A stretch of 60,652 nt of DNA from Prochlorococcus sp. AG-436-O11 (lineage in GTDB: Bacteria; Cyanobacteriota; Cyanobacteriia; PCC-6307; Cyanobiaceae). The position numbers were made by a program, and so were the translations under genes. The notes beneath the pieces were generated by a model. That model was given only the letters and a program-made list of their open reading frames with translations. It did not search any database and was not told the origin of the DNA. Positions 9,073-15,908 of the stretch are shown piece by piece; the stretch's first letter is position 1, and every line of letters starts with the position of its first letter. The stretch is taken from assembly GCA_003212535.1 (NCBI GenBank), contig QCPO01000008.1:1-60652 (forward strand), written 5' to 3'.

Positions 9073-10122
9073 TTGAAGACATTTACCATATTAAAACCTG
9101 ATGATTGGCATTTACATCTGAGAGAGGGGCTCGTTTTAAAAAATATTATTAAGTTTACATCTGATTATTTTGGTAGGGCGATTGTAATGCCAAATACGAA
9201 GAATCCTATTACAACAATAAATAAAGCTATCTCTTACAAAAATTCTATTGCGCAAGCTTTACCTGAAAACTCAAATTTTCAACCATTAATGACAATATAT
9301 CTTACTGATGAGACTGATAAAGATGAATTAATACAGGGTTACAAGAATAATGTATTTTTTGCGGCAAAATTGTATCCTGCTAATTCAACTACAAATTCCA
9401 GTCATGGAGTTAAGAAAATAGAAAATCTTTATAATATTTTTGAATCAATGGAAGATTCTGGAATGCCTCTTTTAATTCACGGAGAAGTGACTGATTCTGA
9501 TGTGGATGTATTTGATAGAGAAGAAGTTTTTATAGATAGAGAACTTTTACCTTTAGTTAAAAGATTTCCAAAATTAAAGATTGTGTTAGAACATATAACT
9601 ACATCTCATGCAGTGGATTTCGTCCAAAATAATAAAATAGGAGCTACTATTACTCCTCATCATTTACACATAAATAGAAATGCTATGTTTTTTGGTGGAT
9701 TAAATAGTGATTTTTATTGCTTGCCAGTTGCCAAGAGAGAAACTAATAGAATTGCTTTAAGGAAAGCTGCAACAAGTGGGAATGAATGTTTTTTCTTGGG
9801 AACAGATTCTGCTCCCCATCTAAGGGAATGGAAAGCTTTTTGTGGCTGTGCAGGCATTTTTAATTCCCCTGTAGCAATAGAGAGTTATTTAACTGTATTT
9901 GAAGAGGAAAATGCGCTGGATAACTTTGAGAAATTTGCAAGTTTGAATGGCCCTAATTTTTATAATTTGCCTCCAAATAAAGAAAAACTAAAATTGGTAA
10001 CTAGACCAAATAAGATTTCAGAATTTGTCAATATAATTGAAGAAAAAAATATTGTTGGAAAAATAAAACCATTTCATGCAGGCGAAACTTTAAATTGGCA
10101 AGTTGAAGGAATAGTTAAATAA
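9073..10122 (+). CDS. pyrC: Dihydroorotase
   Basis: This zinc enzyme closes N-carbamoyl-aspartate to dihydroorotate in pyrimidine synthesis. The 349 residues match the short class II (E. coli PyrC-type) dihydroorotases. Metal ligands are visible: His13 and His15 in DDWHLHLRE, the carbamylated Lys in FAAKLYPAN, His in PLLIHGE, His in VLEHITT, and the catalytic Asp in GTDSAPH. A TTG start at 9073 is used because no in-frame ATG precedes DDWHLHL. Upstream, TTGTCA (9027-9032) and TAAAAT (9048-9053) could be a promoter, but the 15-base spacing is short. It is followed by tRNA-Leu on the same strand. Confidence 0.96.
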   Translation: MKTFTILKPDDWHLHLREGLVLKNIIKFTSDYFGRAIVMPNTKNPITTINKAISYKNSIAQALPENSNFQPLMTIYLTDETDKDELIQGYKNNVFFAAKLYPANSTTNSSHGVKKIENLYNIFESMEDSGMPLLIHGEVTDSDVDVFDREEVFIDRELLPLVKRFPKLKIVLEHITTSHAVDFVQNNKIGATITPHHLHINRNAMFFGGLNSDFYCLPVAKRETNRIALRKAATSGNECFFLGTDSAPHLREWKAFCGCAGIFNSPVAIESYLTVFEEENALDNFEKFASLNGPNFYNLPPNKEKLKLVTRPNKISEFVNIIEEKNIVGKIKPFHAGETLNWQVEGIVK

Positions 10123-10227
10123 AAAATTAAATTTAATCCAACCATTCAAAATAAAGTGTAAATATTCAAATTTTTAATGGTTAATTGGGTTGCTTTCAGC
10201 TACGATAAATATGCGCAAATTCCTCTT

Positions 10228-10313
10228 GGGAGTGTGGCGGAATTGGTAGACGCGCCGGACTTAAAATCCGTCGAGCGCTTTAGCTCGTGGGGGTTCAAGT
10301 CCCCCCACTCCCA
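10228..10313 (+). tRNA. tRNA-Leu (anticodon UAA), no intron
   Basis: The acceptor stem GGGAGTG (10228-10234) pairs with CACTCCC (10306-10312), followed by discriminator A. The D-arm contains GGCGGAATTGGTAGACGC. The anticodon loop CTTAAAA gives UAA. A long variable arm (CGAGCGCTTTAGCTCG region) marks a class II tRNA. The T-arm is GGGGGTTCAAGTCCCCC. No 3' CCA is encoded. Many cyanobacteria carry a group I intron in this anticodon loop; here the loop is continuous. Confidence 0.97.
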
Positions 10314-10390
10314 TTATTAAACTATTTATTTTTAGTCCTTAACTATGGCTTAAATAATTGTTATGTTTAACTTAGAAAACTAGAATTTAA

Positions 10391-10624
10391 ATGGAAAGTA
10401 TTTTAAATAATTCATTTGCTACTTTTTTCACCTTCGTTGGAGTTATTTTTATATATTTTTTAGTTATACCATTAATACTTTTTTATTGGATGAATAATAG
10501 ATGGAATTTTATGGGCAAATTCGAGAGATTAGGAGTTTATGGATTAGTATTTCTTTTTTTCCCAGGTTTGATTTTGTTTTCTCCATTTTTAAATCTTAGG
10601 TTAAAAGGAGATAGCAAAGGGTAA
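10391..10624 (+). CDS. ndhL: NAD(P)H-quinone oxidoreductase subunit L
   Basis: NdhL is a small membrane subunit of the cyanobacterial and chloroplast NDH-1 complex (cyclic electron flow and respiration). This 77-residue protein has two hydrophobic segments (about residues 12-32 and 46-66) separated by the family's YWMNNRWN and [11 protein letters not shown] motifs. The ATG at 10391 is the only sensible start. It is followed after 4 bases by a DUF3007 gene and then trpA, an order that, from memory, is shared among picocyanobacteria. Confidence 0.93.
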   Translation: MESILNNSFATFFTFVGVIFIYFLVIPLILFYWMNNRWNFMGKFERLGVYGLVFLFFPGLILFSPFLNLRLKGDSKG

Positions 10625-10628
10625 ATAA

Positions 10629-10940
10629 TTGACTAAAGGTAAAGTTCTACAAATTGGTTTTTTAATTTCATTATTAGGAATATTAAGTTATGGATTAGCT
10701 CCACAATTTGGTGCTGATAACTTTACAGCTAGCACTATTTCAAGTTTTATATTAATTTCGATTGTAATAATTTGGGTCTCTTCTTATGTTTATAGAGTTG
10801 TAAACGGAAAAATGACTTTTATGGAACAAAGGAAGCGTTATAGAAAAGAATATGAAAAAATTGTTAATGATAAACTAGAAAGTAAATTCAATGCATTGTC
10901 AAAGGAAAAACAGAAAAAACTAATGGAAGATTTAGAATAA
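10629..10940 (+). CDS. DUF3007 membrane protein
   Basis: This 103-residue protein has two membrane segments (about residues 8-24 and 36-58) and then a charged, basic helical tail beginning MTFMEQRKRYRKEYEK. It matches the DUF3007 family of cyanobacteria and plastids, whose function is unknown to me. The start is TTG, 4 bases after ndhL. The constant neighbourhood with ndhL hints at a link to the NDH-1 complex or thylakoid membrane, but this is inference from position only. Confidence 0.82.
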   Translation: MTKGKVLQIGFLISLLGILSYGLAPQFGADNFTASTISSFILISIVIIWVSSYVYRVVNGKMTFMEQRKRYRKEYEKIVNDKLESKFNALSKEKQKKLMEDLE

Positions 10941-10987
10941 AATCAATAAATTCTTAAAGGATTATCAAATAAGTAATCTCAAAATTT

Positions 10988-11827
10988 ATGAAAGAAATCA
11001 ACAAAATGCCAATGGATAAAAATGAAACTTTATCAAAAATAGATAAGAAGTTTAATGAATTAAAGATTAACAATAAATTAGCCTTGATGCCTTTCTTAAT
11101 TGCAGGTGATCCAAATATTGAAACTACAGGAGAGATTTTATTAAAGTTGCAAGAAAAGGGAGCTGACCTGATTGAATTAGGAATCCCATATAGTGATCCT
11201 CTTGCAGATGGCCCGATTATTCAACTTTCTGCCTCTCGAGCTTTAAAGTCTGGCACTACACCAAAAAAAGTTATCAAATTATTGGAGTCTTTAAAAGGTA
11301 AACTAAATGTTCCAATAATACTTTTTACTTACTTTAATCCTTTATTAAGTTTTGGGTTTGAAGAATTTTGTAAGATGGCATCCAAAGTTGGAGTATCGGG
11401 ATTAATAATTCCAGATCTTCCTTTAGAAGAAACTTATAAATTTTCTAAAATAGTTTGTAGTTTTTCTATGGATTTAATCTTATTGGTAGCTCCAACTACT
11501 CCTCTTGAAAGAATGAAAATAATATCCAATAAGACAAGAGGTTTTACTTATTTAGTCAGTGTTACAGGTGTTACAGGTGAGAGAAAAGAAATGGAAAATA
11601 GAGTAGAAAATCTTATTAATAAATTAAAAGAAATCAGCCCTAATCCTGTTGCAGTTGGTTTTGGCATATCCTCTCCCGAACATGTTCATAAAGTTAGCCA
11701 ATGGGGAGCAGATGGAGTAATTGTTGGCAGCGCATTTGTAAAAAGAATTTCTAGTTGTAATAAAAATGAAGTCGTTACTCAAATAGGGGATTTTTGCGAA
11801 GAATTGCGTAAAGCAGCTGATCGATAA
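10988..11827 (+). CDS. trpA: Tryptophan synthase alpha chain
   Basis: The alpha chain cleaves indole-3-glycerol phosphate to indole for the beta subunit. The 279-residue TIM barrel shows LIELGIPYSDPLADGP, which carries the family's catalytic Glu (in ELGIPYSDP) and Asp (in LADGP). It also has GLIIPDLPLEE and the phosphate-binding VGFGISSPEHV and GVIVGSAFV. The start is uncertain: ATG codons at 10988, 11006 and 11012 are all possible, and the barrel starts well after them. It is last in the ndhL-DUF3007-trpA run. Confidence 0.96.
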   Translation: MKEINKMPMDKNETLSKIDKKFNELKINNKLALMPFLIAGDPNIETTGEILLKLQEKGADLIELGIPYSDPLADGPIIQLSASRALKSGTTPKKVIKLLESLKGKLNVPIILFTYFNPLLSFGFEEFCKMASKVGVSGLIIPDLPLEETYKFSKIVCSFSMDLILLVAPTTPLERMKIISNKTRGFTYLVSVTGVTGERKEMENRVENLINKLKEISPNPVAVGFGISSPEHVHKVSQWGADGVIVGSAFVKRISSCNKNEVVTQIGDFCEELRKAADR

Positions 11828-11912
11828 ATCAGAATCTAATTGTATCTATTAAATTCCTTTTGAAACTTTATAATGAGAAGTTTCTTCTTAATATATTGAC
11901 TATAAAAGTTAA

Positions 11913-12272
11913 TTATTCTGATTCTTCAGATGGTAATAATCTTATTTGCTTTCTGCCTAACTTTATTTTGTACTCGTCACCTGGTTTTAGATCTAAAAGA
12001 GCTGTATAAGCTTTACCTATTAAAAGATTTCCATTCCCTTGGACTGTAGCAGTGTAACTTAGTTTTCTTCCACCTTTTCCTATCCCAGCAACATTTCCGC
12101 CACCCATTTTCATTCCTTTAGCTTCAAGGAGAGCCTTGTAATAAGCTGTATAGTTTAAGCGAGGTTCTCCATTTCGTTTTGTGGACACATATCCACAAGC
12201 ACGACATTGCTCTGACTCGCTAAGCCCTTCAACTTCTTTGAATTTAGCAAGAAGATCACTACCAGTGAGCAT
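11913..12272 (-). CDS. AbrB-family transcriptional regulator (cyAbrB)
   Basis: This 119-residue protein is a cyanobacterial AbrB-like DNA-binding protein. The N-terminal part has a CRACGY motif. The middle has YTAYYKALLEAKG. The C-terminal half (about 75-115) forms the swapped-hairpin-like region with LSYTATVQGNGNLLIGKAY and DLKPGDEYKIKLGRK. Proteins of this family tune carbon and nitrogen genes in other cyanobacteria. Whether this is the type 1 or type 2 paralogue cannot be decided here. It is convergent with trpA and divergent from the YciI-like gene across about 100 AT-rich bases. Confidence 0.88.
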   Translation of the reverse strand: MLTGSDLLAKFKEVEGLSESEQCRACGYVSTKRNGEPRLNYTAYYKALLEAKGMKMGGGNVAGIGKGGRKLSYTATVQGNGNLLIGKAYTALLDLKPGDEYKIKLGRKQIRLLPSEESE

Positions 12273-12371
12273 AATTAATTAAAAGAAAGTTCTTCTTAAA
12301 TAACATAGCAATTTGTGTGTAATTTGTGCAATTATTGATTATATATTTATTCAATTAGTTATCTTTTAAAA

Positions 12372-12641
12372 ATGGAAAAGTTTATAGTTTTTGGTAAGTA
12401 CTGTGAAGATGCAATTAATAAAAGAGAACCATTCCGCGATCAACATCTTAATAGACTTAAAAATTTAAAAGATAGAAATATTTTAGTTACTTTAGGGCCT
12501 ACAAAATGTACAAAATATTTATTTGGTATTTTTAATGCTAATGATGAAAATCAAATGAGAGATTTTATTGAGAAAGATATTTATTGGGAAAAAGGTATAT
12601 GGATTACTTATGATATTTATCCTTGGATAAAGGCTTTTTGA
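12372..12641 (+). CDS. YciI-like (YCII domain) small protein
   Basis: This 89-residue single-domain protein has the YCII-family layout: an opening strand FIVFGKYCED, the His in REPFRDQHLNRLKNL that corresponds to the conserved histidine, the middle ILVTLGPTK, and the closing IYPWIKAF. Family members adopt a ferredoxin-like dimeric fold and may be small lyases or binding proteins; the biological role is not known. It stands alone on the plus strand, with a 13-bp inverted repeat immediately after the stop. Confidence 0.75.
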   Translation: MEKFIVFGKYCEDAINKREPFRDQHLNRLKNLKDRNILVTLGPTKCTKYLFGIFNANDENQMRDFIEKDIYWEKGIWITYDIYPWIKAF

Positions 12642-12643
12642 AT

Positions 12644-12682
12644 ATAATTTTCAATTTAAAACAAATAATAATTGAAAATTAT
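12644..12682 (+). terminator. AT-rich 13-bp inverted repeat after the YciI-like gene
   Basis: ATAATTTTCAATT (12644-12656) is exactly complementary to AATTGAAAATTAT (12670-12682), with a 13-base loop, starting 2 bases after the stop codon. It lacks G-C pairs and an immediate T run, so terminator strength is doubtful. The rest of the gap up to 12857 is AT-rich, with no ORF or RNA gene that I can recognise. Confidence 0.3.
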
Positions 12683-12857
12683 TATTACTAGAAAAAATAA
12701 AATATTAAATTTTTTATTACAAATTTTTTTTTACTTTTCTAATGAAAAGAATAATATGATTTGTGGATTAGTTTATTATGAAAAATAATTTTTCTTTAGA
12801 TATTATTTTAACAAAGTAAGTAATTTCCAAACAAAAGATTACCTTCTAAATAATTAT

Positions 12858-13178
12858 TTATTCGCCAGTGTCTTGCCTTATTTGGTTTACTAAGGAGTCG
12901 ATATCTAATTGATTATATGGTGTTGTTTCGTTTGTCTCTTTAGAATCCGTTTTAATATTGTTTAACCATTTTTGTTCGATTTTAATGAGATTTTTTGCAA
13001 TATTGAAAACCCCTCCTTTTTTATAAAATTCTTGTAATTTTTGGACAATCTCAGATGTTCTACTTGATTTGATATGTAACTCATTAGCTAAATCTTTTTG
13101 ATTATATCTATGGGCTTTTAGCCAATCTTTAATAAAAGCTATAAGTTCTTTTTCTTCTTGCTGAGATAGTTTACTCAT
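12858..13178 (-). CDS. Small helix-turn-helix-like protein, function unknown
   Basis: This 106-residue soluble protein contains a likely helix-turn-helix at about residues 18-50 (AHRYNQKDLANELHIKSSRTSEIVQKL), where NQKDLANEL and SSRTSEIV resemble an XRE-type scanning and recognition pair. The C-terminal tail is polar and acidic. Its start overlaps the stop of the YkvA-like gene by one base (TAATG), so the two are translated together. I do not recognise a named family; DNA binding is inferred from the pattern alone. Confidence 0.7.
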   Translation of the reverse strand: MSKLSQQEEKELIAFIKDWLKAHRYNQKDLANELHIKSSRTSEIVQKLQEFYKKGGVFNIAKNLIKIEQKWLNNIKTDSKETNETTPYNQLDIDSLVNQIRQDTGE

Positions 13179-13552
13179 TAATAATAAAACGGGAATAATT
13201 TATTCAGCTTTCTTTCTGCTCTGATTCTTATTGAAGGAGTCATATACTTACTCCATATACTTAATACTGCTGTAAGCGCTACAAAATCATCACTAAACCC
13301 AACTAAAGGCATAAAGTCAGGGAAAAGGTCAAAGGGCATAATTAGATAAGCTAGTGCAGCCATTAAAGAGACTCTTACTTGTGCTGGAGTATAAGGATCT
13401 ATGGCCATTTCTAAAACTTCTAAAGCTGGTTTGGCAATTGTTCTTCCAGCCTTAATTAGAATTTTTTTAATGATATTTTCATCAATTGATGAACTTTCTA
13501 AAACTTCTGCATCATAAATTTTTCCTTTGTTATTGTGAAATTCCTCTTTCAT
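13178..13552 (-). CDS. YkvA-family (DUF1232) membrane-associated protein
   Basis: This 124-residue protein contains the DUF1232 core at about residues 55-100, including RVSLMAALAYLIMPFDLFPDFMPLVGFSDD, where the P-D-L-P-D-F and G-x-x-D-D pattern defines the family. The segment is hydrophobic enough for a membrane hairpin. The function of the family is unknown. It lies 34 bases downstream of the sigma factor gene and overlaps the HTH-like gene by one base. This makes a likely sigma-YkvA-HTH transcription unit, although no terminator test is possible here. Confidence 0.82.
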   Translation of the reverse strand: MKEEFHNNKGKIYDAEVLESSSIDENIIKKILIKAGRTIAKPALEVLEMAIDPYTPAQVRVSLMAALAYLIMPFDLFPDFMPLVGFSDDFVALTAVLSIWSKYMTPSIRIRAERKLNKLFPFYY

Positions 13553-13586
13553 ATTGTATTAATTTTCATTTTTAAGTTAAATACTT

Positions 13587-14510
13587 TTAGCTAAGAGCCT
13601 CAACCAATCCATTCTGTATTCCTGCTTTCCGTAGCTTTCTTAAGGCTCTTTGCACCACTTGTCTGCAATATTCTCTACTACAATTCATATGTCTTGCAAC
13701 TTCTGCTAAAGTTCTCCACTCATTTGAACCATCTAAACCAAACCTCAAACTTACTATCTTTCTCTCCTTTTCAGTTAAATTGGCTTTATCTAATAATTTC
13801 CAAGCAGATGCTGACCTCTCAGCTAGTTCTGCTAATTCCATTGGAGGGGTTTGATCACTAGGTAGAATGTCAACTAGCTCAGAGGGCTCTGATTTAGATT
13901 TAACTGTTCCTTGAAGGCTAACCGTAATACTCCTCAATTCACACGAAAGTAGTTCATCTATCTCCTCTTTTGTAATTTTCATTTCTGTAGCCAGCTCATC
14001 GCTAGTAGGAGTAATGCCCTTAATTTGCATTAGTTTTGACTTTGCGGATCTTAATTTAGTGAGCTTTTCATTAATATTAACTGGTATTCGAATGGTTCTG
14101 CTTTGAGTTGATAATGCCCTATTTAGACCTTGTCTTATCCACCAATAAGCATAAGTGGAAAATCTGTGTCCTCTAGAAGGATCATATTTTTCTACAGCTC
14201 TTGTAAGGCCTAGTGTTCCCTCCTGAATCAAGTCGAGTAAATCTAATCCTTTACCTTGATATCTTTTGGCAAGGTTAACTACTAATCTTAGGTTGGCTGT
14301 AATCATTTCATTCTTAGCTTTTTCTCCAATTTTGATTTTTCTTTTCTCTTCATTTGAATATTCACAAGCTGGTCCCTTTCCTCCAGCAGTTTGACATCTA
14401 TTAACAAGCATAAGCATATCCTGGACTTTTCTGCCCATGGTGAGTTCTTTCTCCGGAGTCAAAAGTTGATGACGTCCTATTTCTCCAAGAAAATCGCTTA
14501 ATGAACTCAC
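13587..14510 (-). CDS. Group 2 (RpoD-like, type II alternative) RNA polymerase sigma-70 factor
   Basis: This 307-residue sigma factor lacks the long non-conserved region of primary sigma factors and has the compact layout of cyanobacterial group 2 factors. Region 1.2 is near LGEIGRHQLLTPEKEL. Region 2 has NLRLVVNLAKRYQGKGLDLLDLIQEGTLGL and the -10 recognition segment FSTYAYWWIRQGLNRAL. Region 3 follows, then region 4 with LRFGLDGSNEWRTLAEVARHMNCSREYCRQV, an HTH for -35 recognition. Group 2 factors in cyanobacteria respond to light, the day cycle and nutrients. The start is GTG at 14510. Upstream lies an 11-bp-period AT repeat. Confidence 0.93.
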   Translation of the reverse strand: MSSLSDFLGEIGRHQLLTPEKELTMGRKVQDMLMLVNRCQTAGGKGPACEYSNEEKRKIKIGEKAKNEMITANLRLVVNLAKRYQGKGLDLLDLIQEGTLGLTRAVEKYDPSRGHRFSTYAYWWIRQGLNRALSTQSRTIRIPVNINEKLTKLRSAKSKLMQIKGITPTSDELATEMKITKEEIDELLSCELRSITVSLQGTVKSKSEPSELVDILPSDQTPPMELAELAERSASAWKLLDKANLTEKERKIVSLRFGLDGSNEWRTLAEVARHMNCSREYCRQVVQRALRKLRKAGIQNGLVEALS

Positions 14511-14570
14511 GATTTACTCCTTTAGTAATATATTTAACGTTAGAGTTAATTCTTTAATAAGCTATACATG

Positions 14571-14601
14571 TAATAATTAATTAATAATTAATTAATAATT
14601 A
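14571..14601. repeat. 11-bp direct repeat (TAATAATTAAT) upstream of the sigma gene
   Basis: TAATAATTAAT occurs at 14571-14581 and 14582-14592, and its first nine bases again at 14593-14601. This phases A/T blocks at about one helical turn, 61-91 bases upstream of the sigma factor start codon on the minus strand. It could act as curved DNA or a UP-like element, or be a neutral microsatellite. The rest of the 160-base gap shows nothing else I can name. Confidence 0.6.
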
Positions 14602-14670
14602 TAAATTATTTTTTAAGAATTTCTGAATGTATTTTTGCAATTAATTAGGCAGAATTAAGAATTTAAAGAT

Positions 14671-15330
14671 TTATTTCCCCCTTCTTGATTCAAGTACAGA
14701 AAGAATATCTCTCCACTCAACTCCATTATGCAAAAGGGCTACTTGAAGATGATATATTAAATCAGCCGCTTCATTTGATATGGCATTCTTGTCTTTATCT
14801 TTACAAGCCATTATAAATTCAGCAGATTCTTCTCCAATTTTTTTTAGGATAGTATTACTCCCTTTTGTTAATAAATAATTTGTATAACTTTCTTCTAAAG
14901 CATTTCTTGACCTTTCATTAAGAGTATTAAATAATTCAGAACAAATATTAGAGAAAGGGTTTGTTTTCTTTTCTTTTTTATTAGTTAAATTATTGTCTAT
15001 TTCATTGAAGAAACAACTTTTTTCGCCAGTATGACAAGCGCCTGAACCATTCTGTTGTATAGATAGAACAAGTGCATCATTATCGCAATCAAATCTTATT
15101 TCTTTAAGTAATTGAGTGCTGCCGCTTGTAGCACCTTTTCTCCAAATCTCAGATCTTGATCGGCTCCAATAATGGACATTTTTTGTCTCAAGTGTTTTTT
15201 TTAATGATTCTTTATTCATCCAGGCAAGCATAAGAATTGAGCCGTCTAACCAATCTTGTGCTATTGCAGGGATTAATCCATAATTATCAAAGCGAAGATC
15301 TTCAATCGAAAAATTTGTTGAATAACTCAT
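14671..15330 (-). CDS. hisI: Bifunctional phosphoribosyl-AMP cyclohydrolase / phosphoribosyl-ATP pyrophosphatase
   Basis: This protein carries out steps 2 and 3 of histidine synthesis. The N-terminal HisI domain (about residues 1-120) has MLAWMNKESL, the HYWSRSRSEIWRKG motif, the DCDNDAL metal-binding aspartates and the zinc-site GACHTGEKSCF. The C-terminal HisE domain (about 130-219) shows KKIGEESAEFIMACKDKD and NEAADLIYHLQV with the expected acidic residues. The total of 219 residues is normal for the fused form. The ATG at 15330 gives a full N-terminus. Confidence 0.95.
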   Translation of the reverse strand: MSYSTNFSIEDLRFDNYGLIPAIAQDWLDGSILMLAWMNKESLKKTLETKNVHYWSRSRSEIWRKGATSGSTQLLKEIRFDCDNDALVLSIQQNGSGACHTGEKSCFFNEIDNNLTNKKEKKTNPFSNICSELFNTLNERSRNALEESYTNYLLTKGSNTILKKIGEESAEFIMACKDKDKNAISNEAADLIYHLQVALLHNGVEWRDILSVLESRRGK

Positions 15331-15392
15331 TATGTTTAATTTGTTAAACCCTATCCAATTTTTTTACTTAAAATTATCCTAACAGTTAATTG

Positions 15393-15863
15393 ATGTATAT
15401 TCATTCTTTGAAATTTTCTTGCACCAAAAGTTATGAGGATTTTCCTTGTTCTCATAGGCAATGGAACCATGAAGGTCACTGTAGATTTGTGCATGGCTAC
15501 TCAAGAGCATTTACCTTTTGGTTTACTGCCAAAGAATTAGACCTAAATGGTTTTGTCGTTGATTTCTCAAGTCTAAAGCCCCTCGAAAAGAGACTTAAGG
15601 AACAATTTGATCATACTTTTTTGATAAATAAGAATGACCCCTTGATGAATTACTGGGAAAAATTACATCACTTAGAGGCTTTAGATTTGAGAATTATGGA
15701 TAATGTAGGAATGGAATTTACCTCTAAATTGATTTGGAAATGGGCAAACGAATACTTGAGAGATAAAGATAAGGGAAGGACATGTTGTTGGAAAACTGAA
15801 TCAAAAGAAAATAAATCTAATAAAGCTGCTTATGAAAACATTCCAGATTGGTATAAATTCTAG
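15393..15863 (+). CDS. 6-pyruvoyl-tetrahydropterin synthase / QueD-family protein
   Basis: This 156-residue protein has the PTPS fold pattern: FSCTKSY opening, CSHRQW, the CRFVHGYS motif at the zinc site (Cys30, His34), FVVDFSSLKPLEKRL, FDHTFLINKNDP, and a C-terminal region with LIWKW. In typical QueD/PTPS proteins the zinc site reads HGH; here the second His is Tyr36. This is either a subfamily trait or a sign of a changed reaction. A product of 7-deazaguanine (queuosine) or pterin metabolism is likely but not certain. TTG at 15390 directly precedes ATG at 15393; I chose the ATG. Confidence 0.8.
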   Translation: MYIHSLKFSCTKSYEDFPCSHRQWNHEGHCRFVHGYSRAFTFWFTAKELDLNGFVVDFSSLKPLEKRLKEQFDHTFLINKNDPLMNYWEKLHHLEALDLRIMDNVGMEFTSKLIWKWANEYLRDKDKGRTCCWKTESKENKSNKAAYENIPDWYKF

Positions 15864-15908
15864 ATTAGAAATATTGAATTTATAATTACTAAAATGTTTT
15901 TTCAATTA

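Noticed and set aside
11827..11923. Inverted repeat AATCAGAAT / ATTCTGATT spanning the trpA-cyAbrB gap, and an inner GAAACTT/AAGTTTC pair
   Set aside because: Loops are long and pairing is weak; in AT-rich DNA such matches are expected by chance. A terminator here is possible but not supported.
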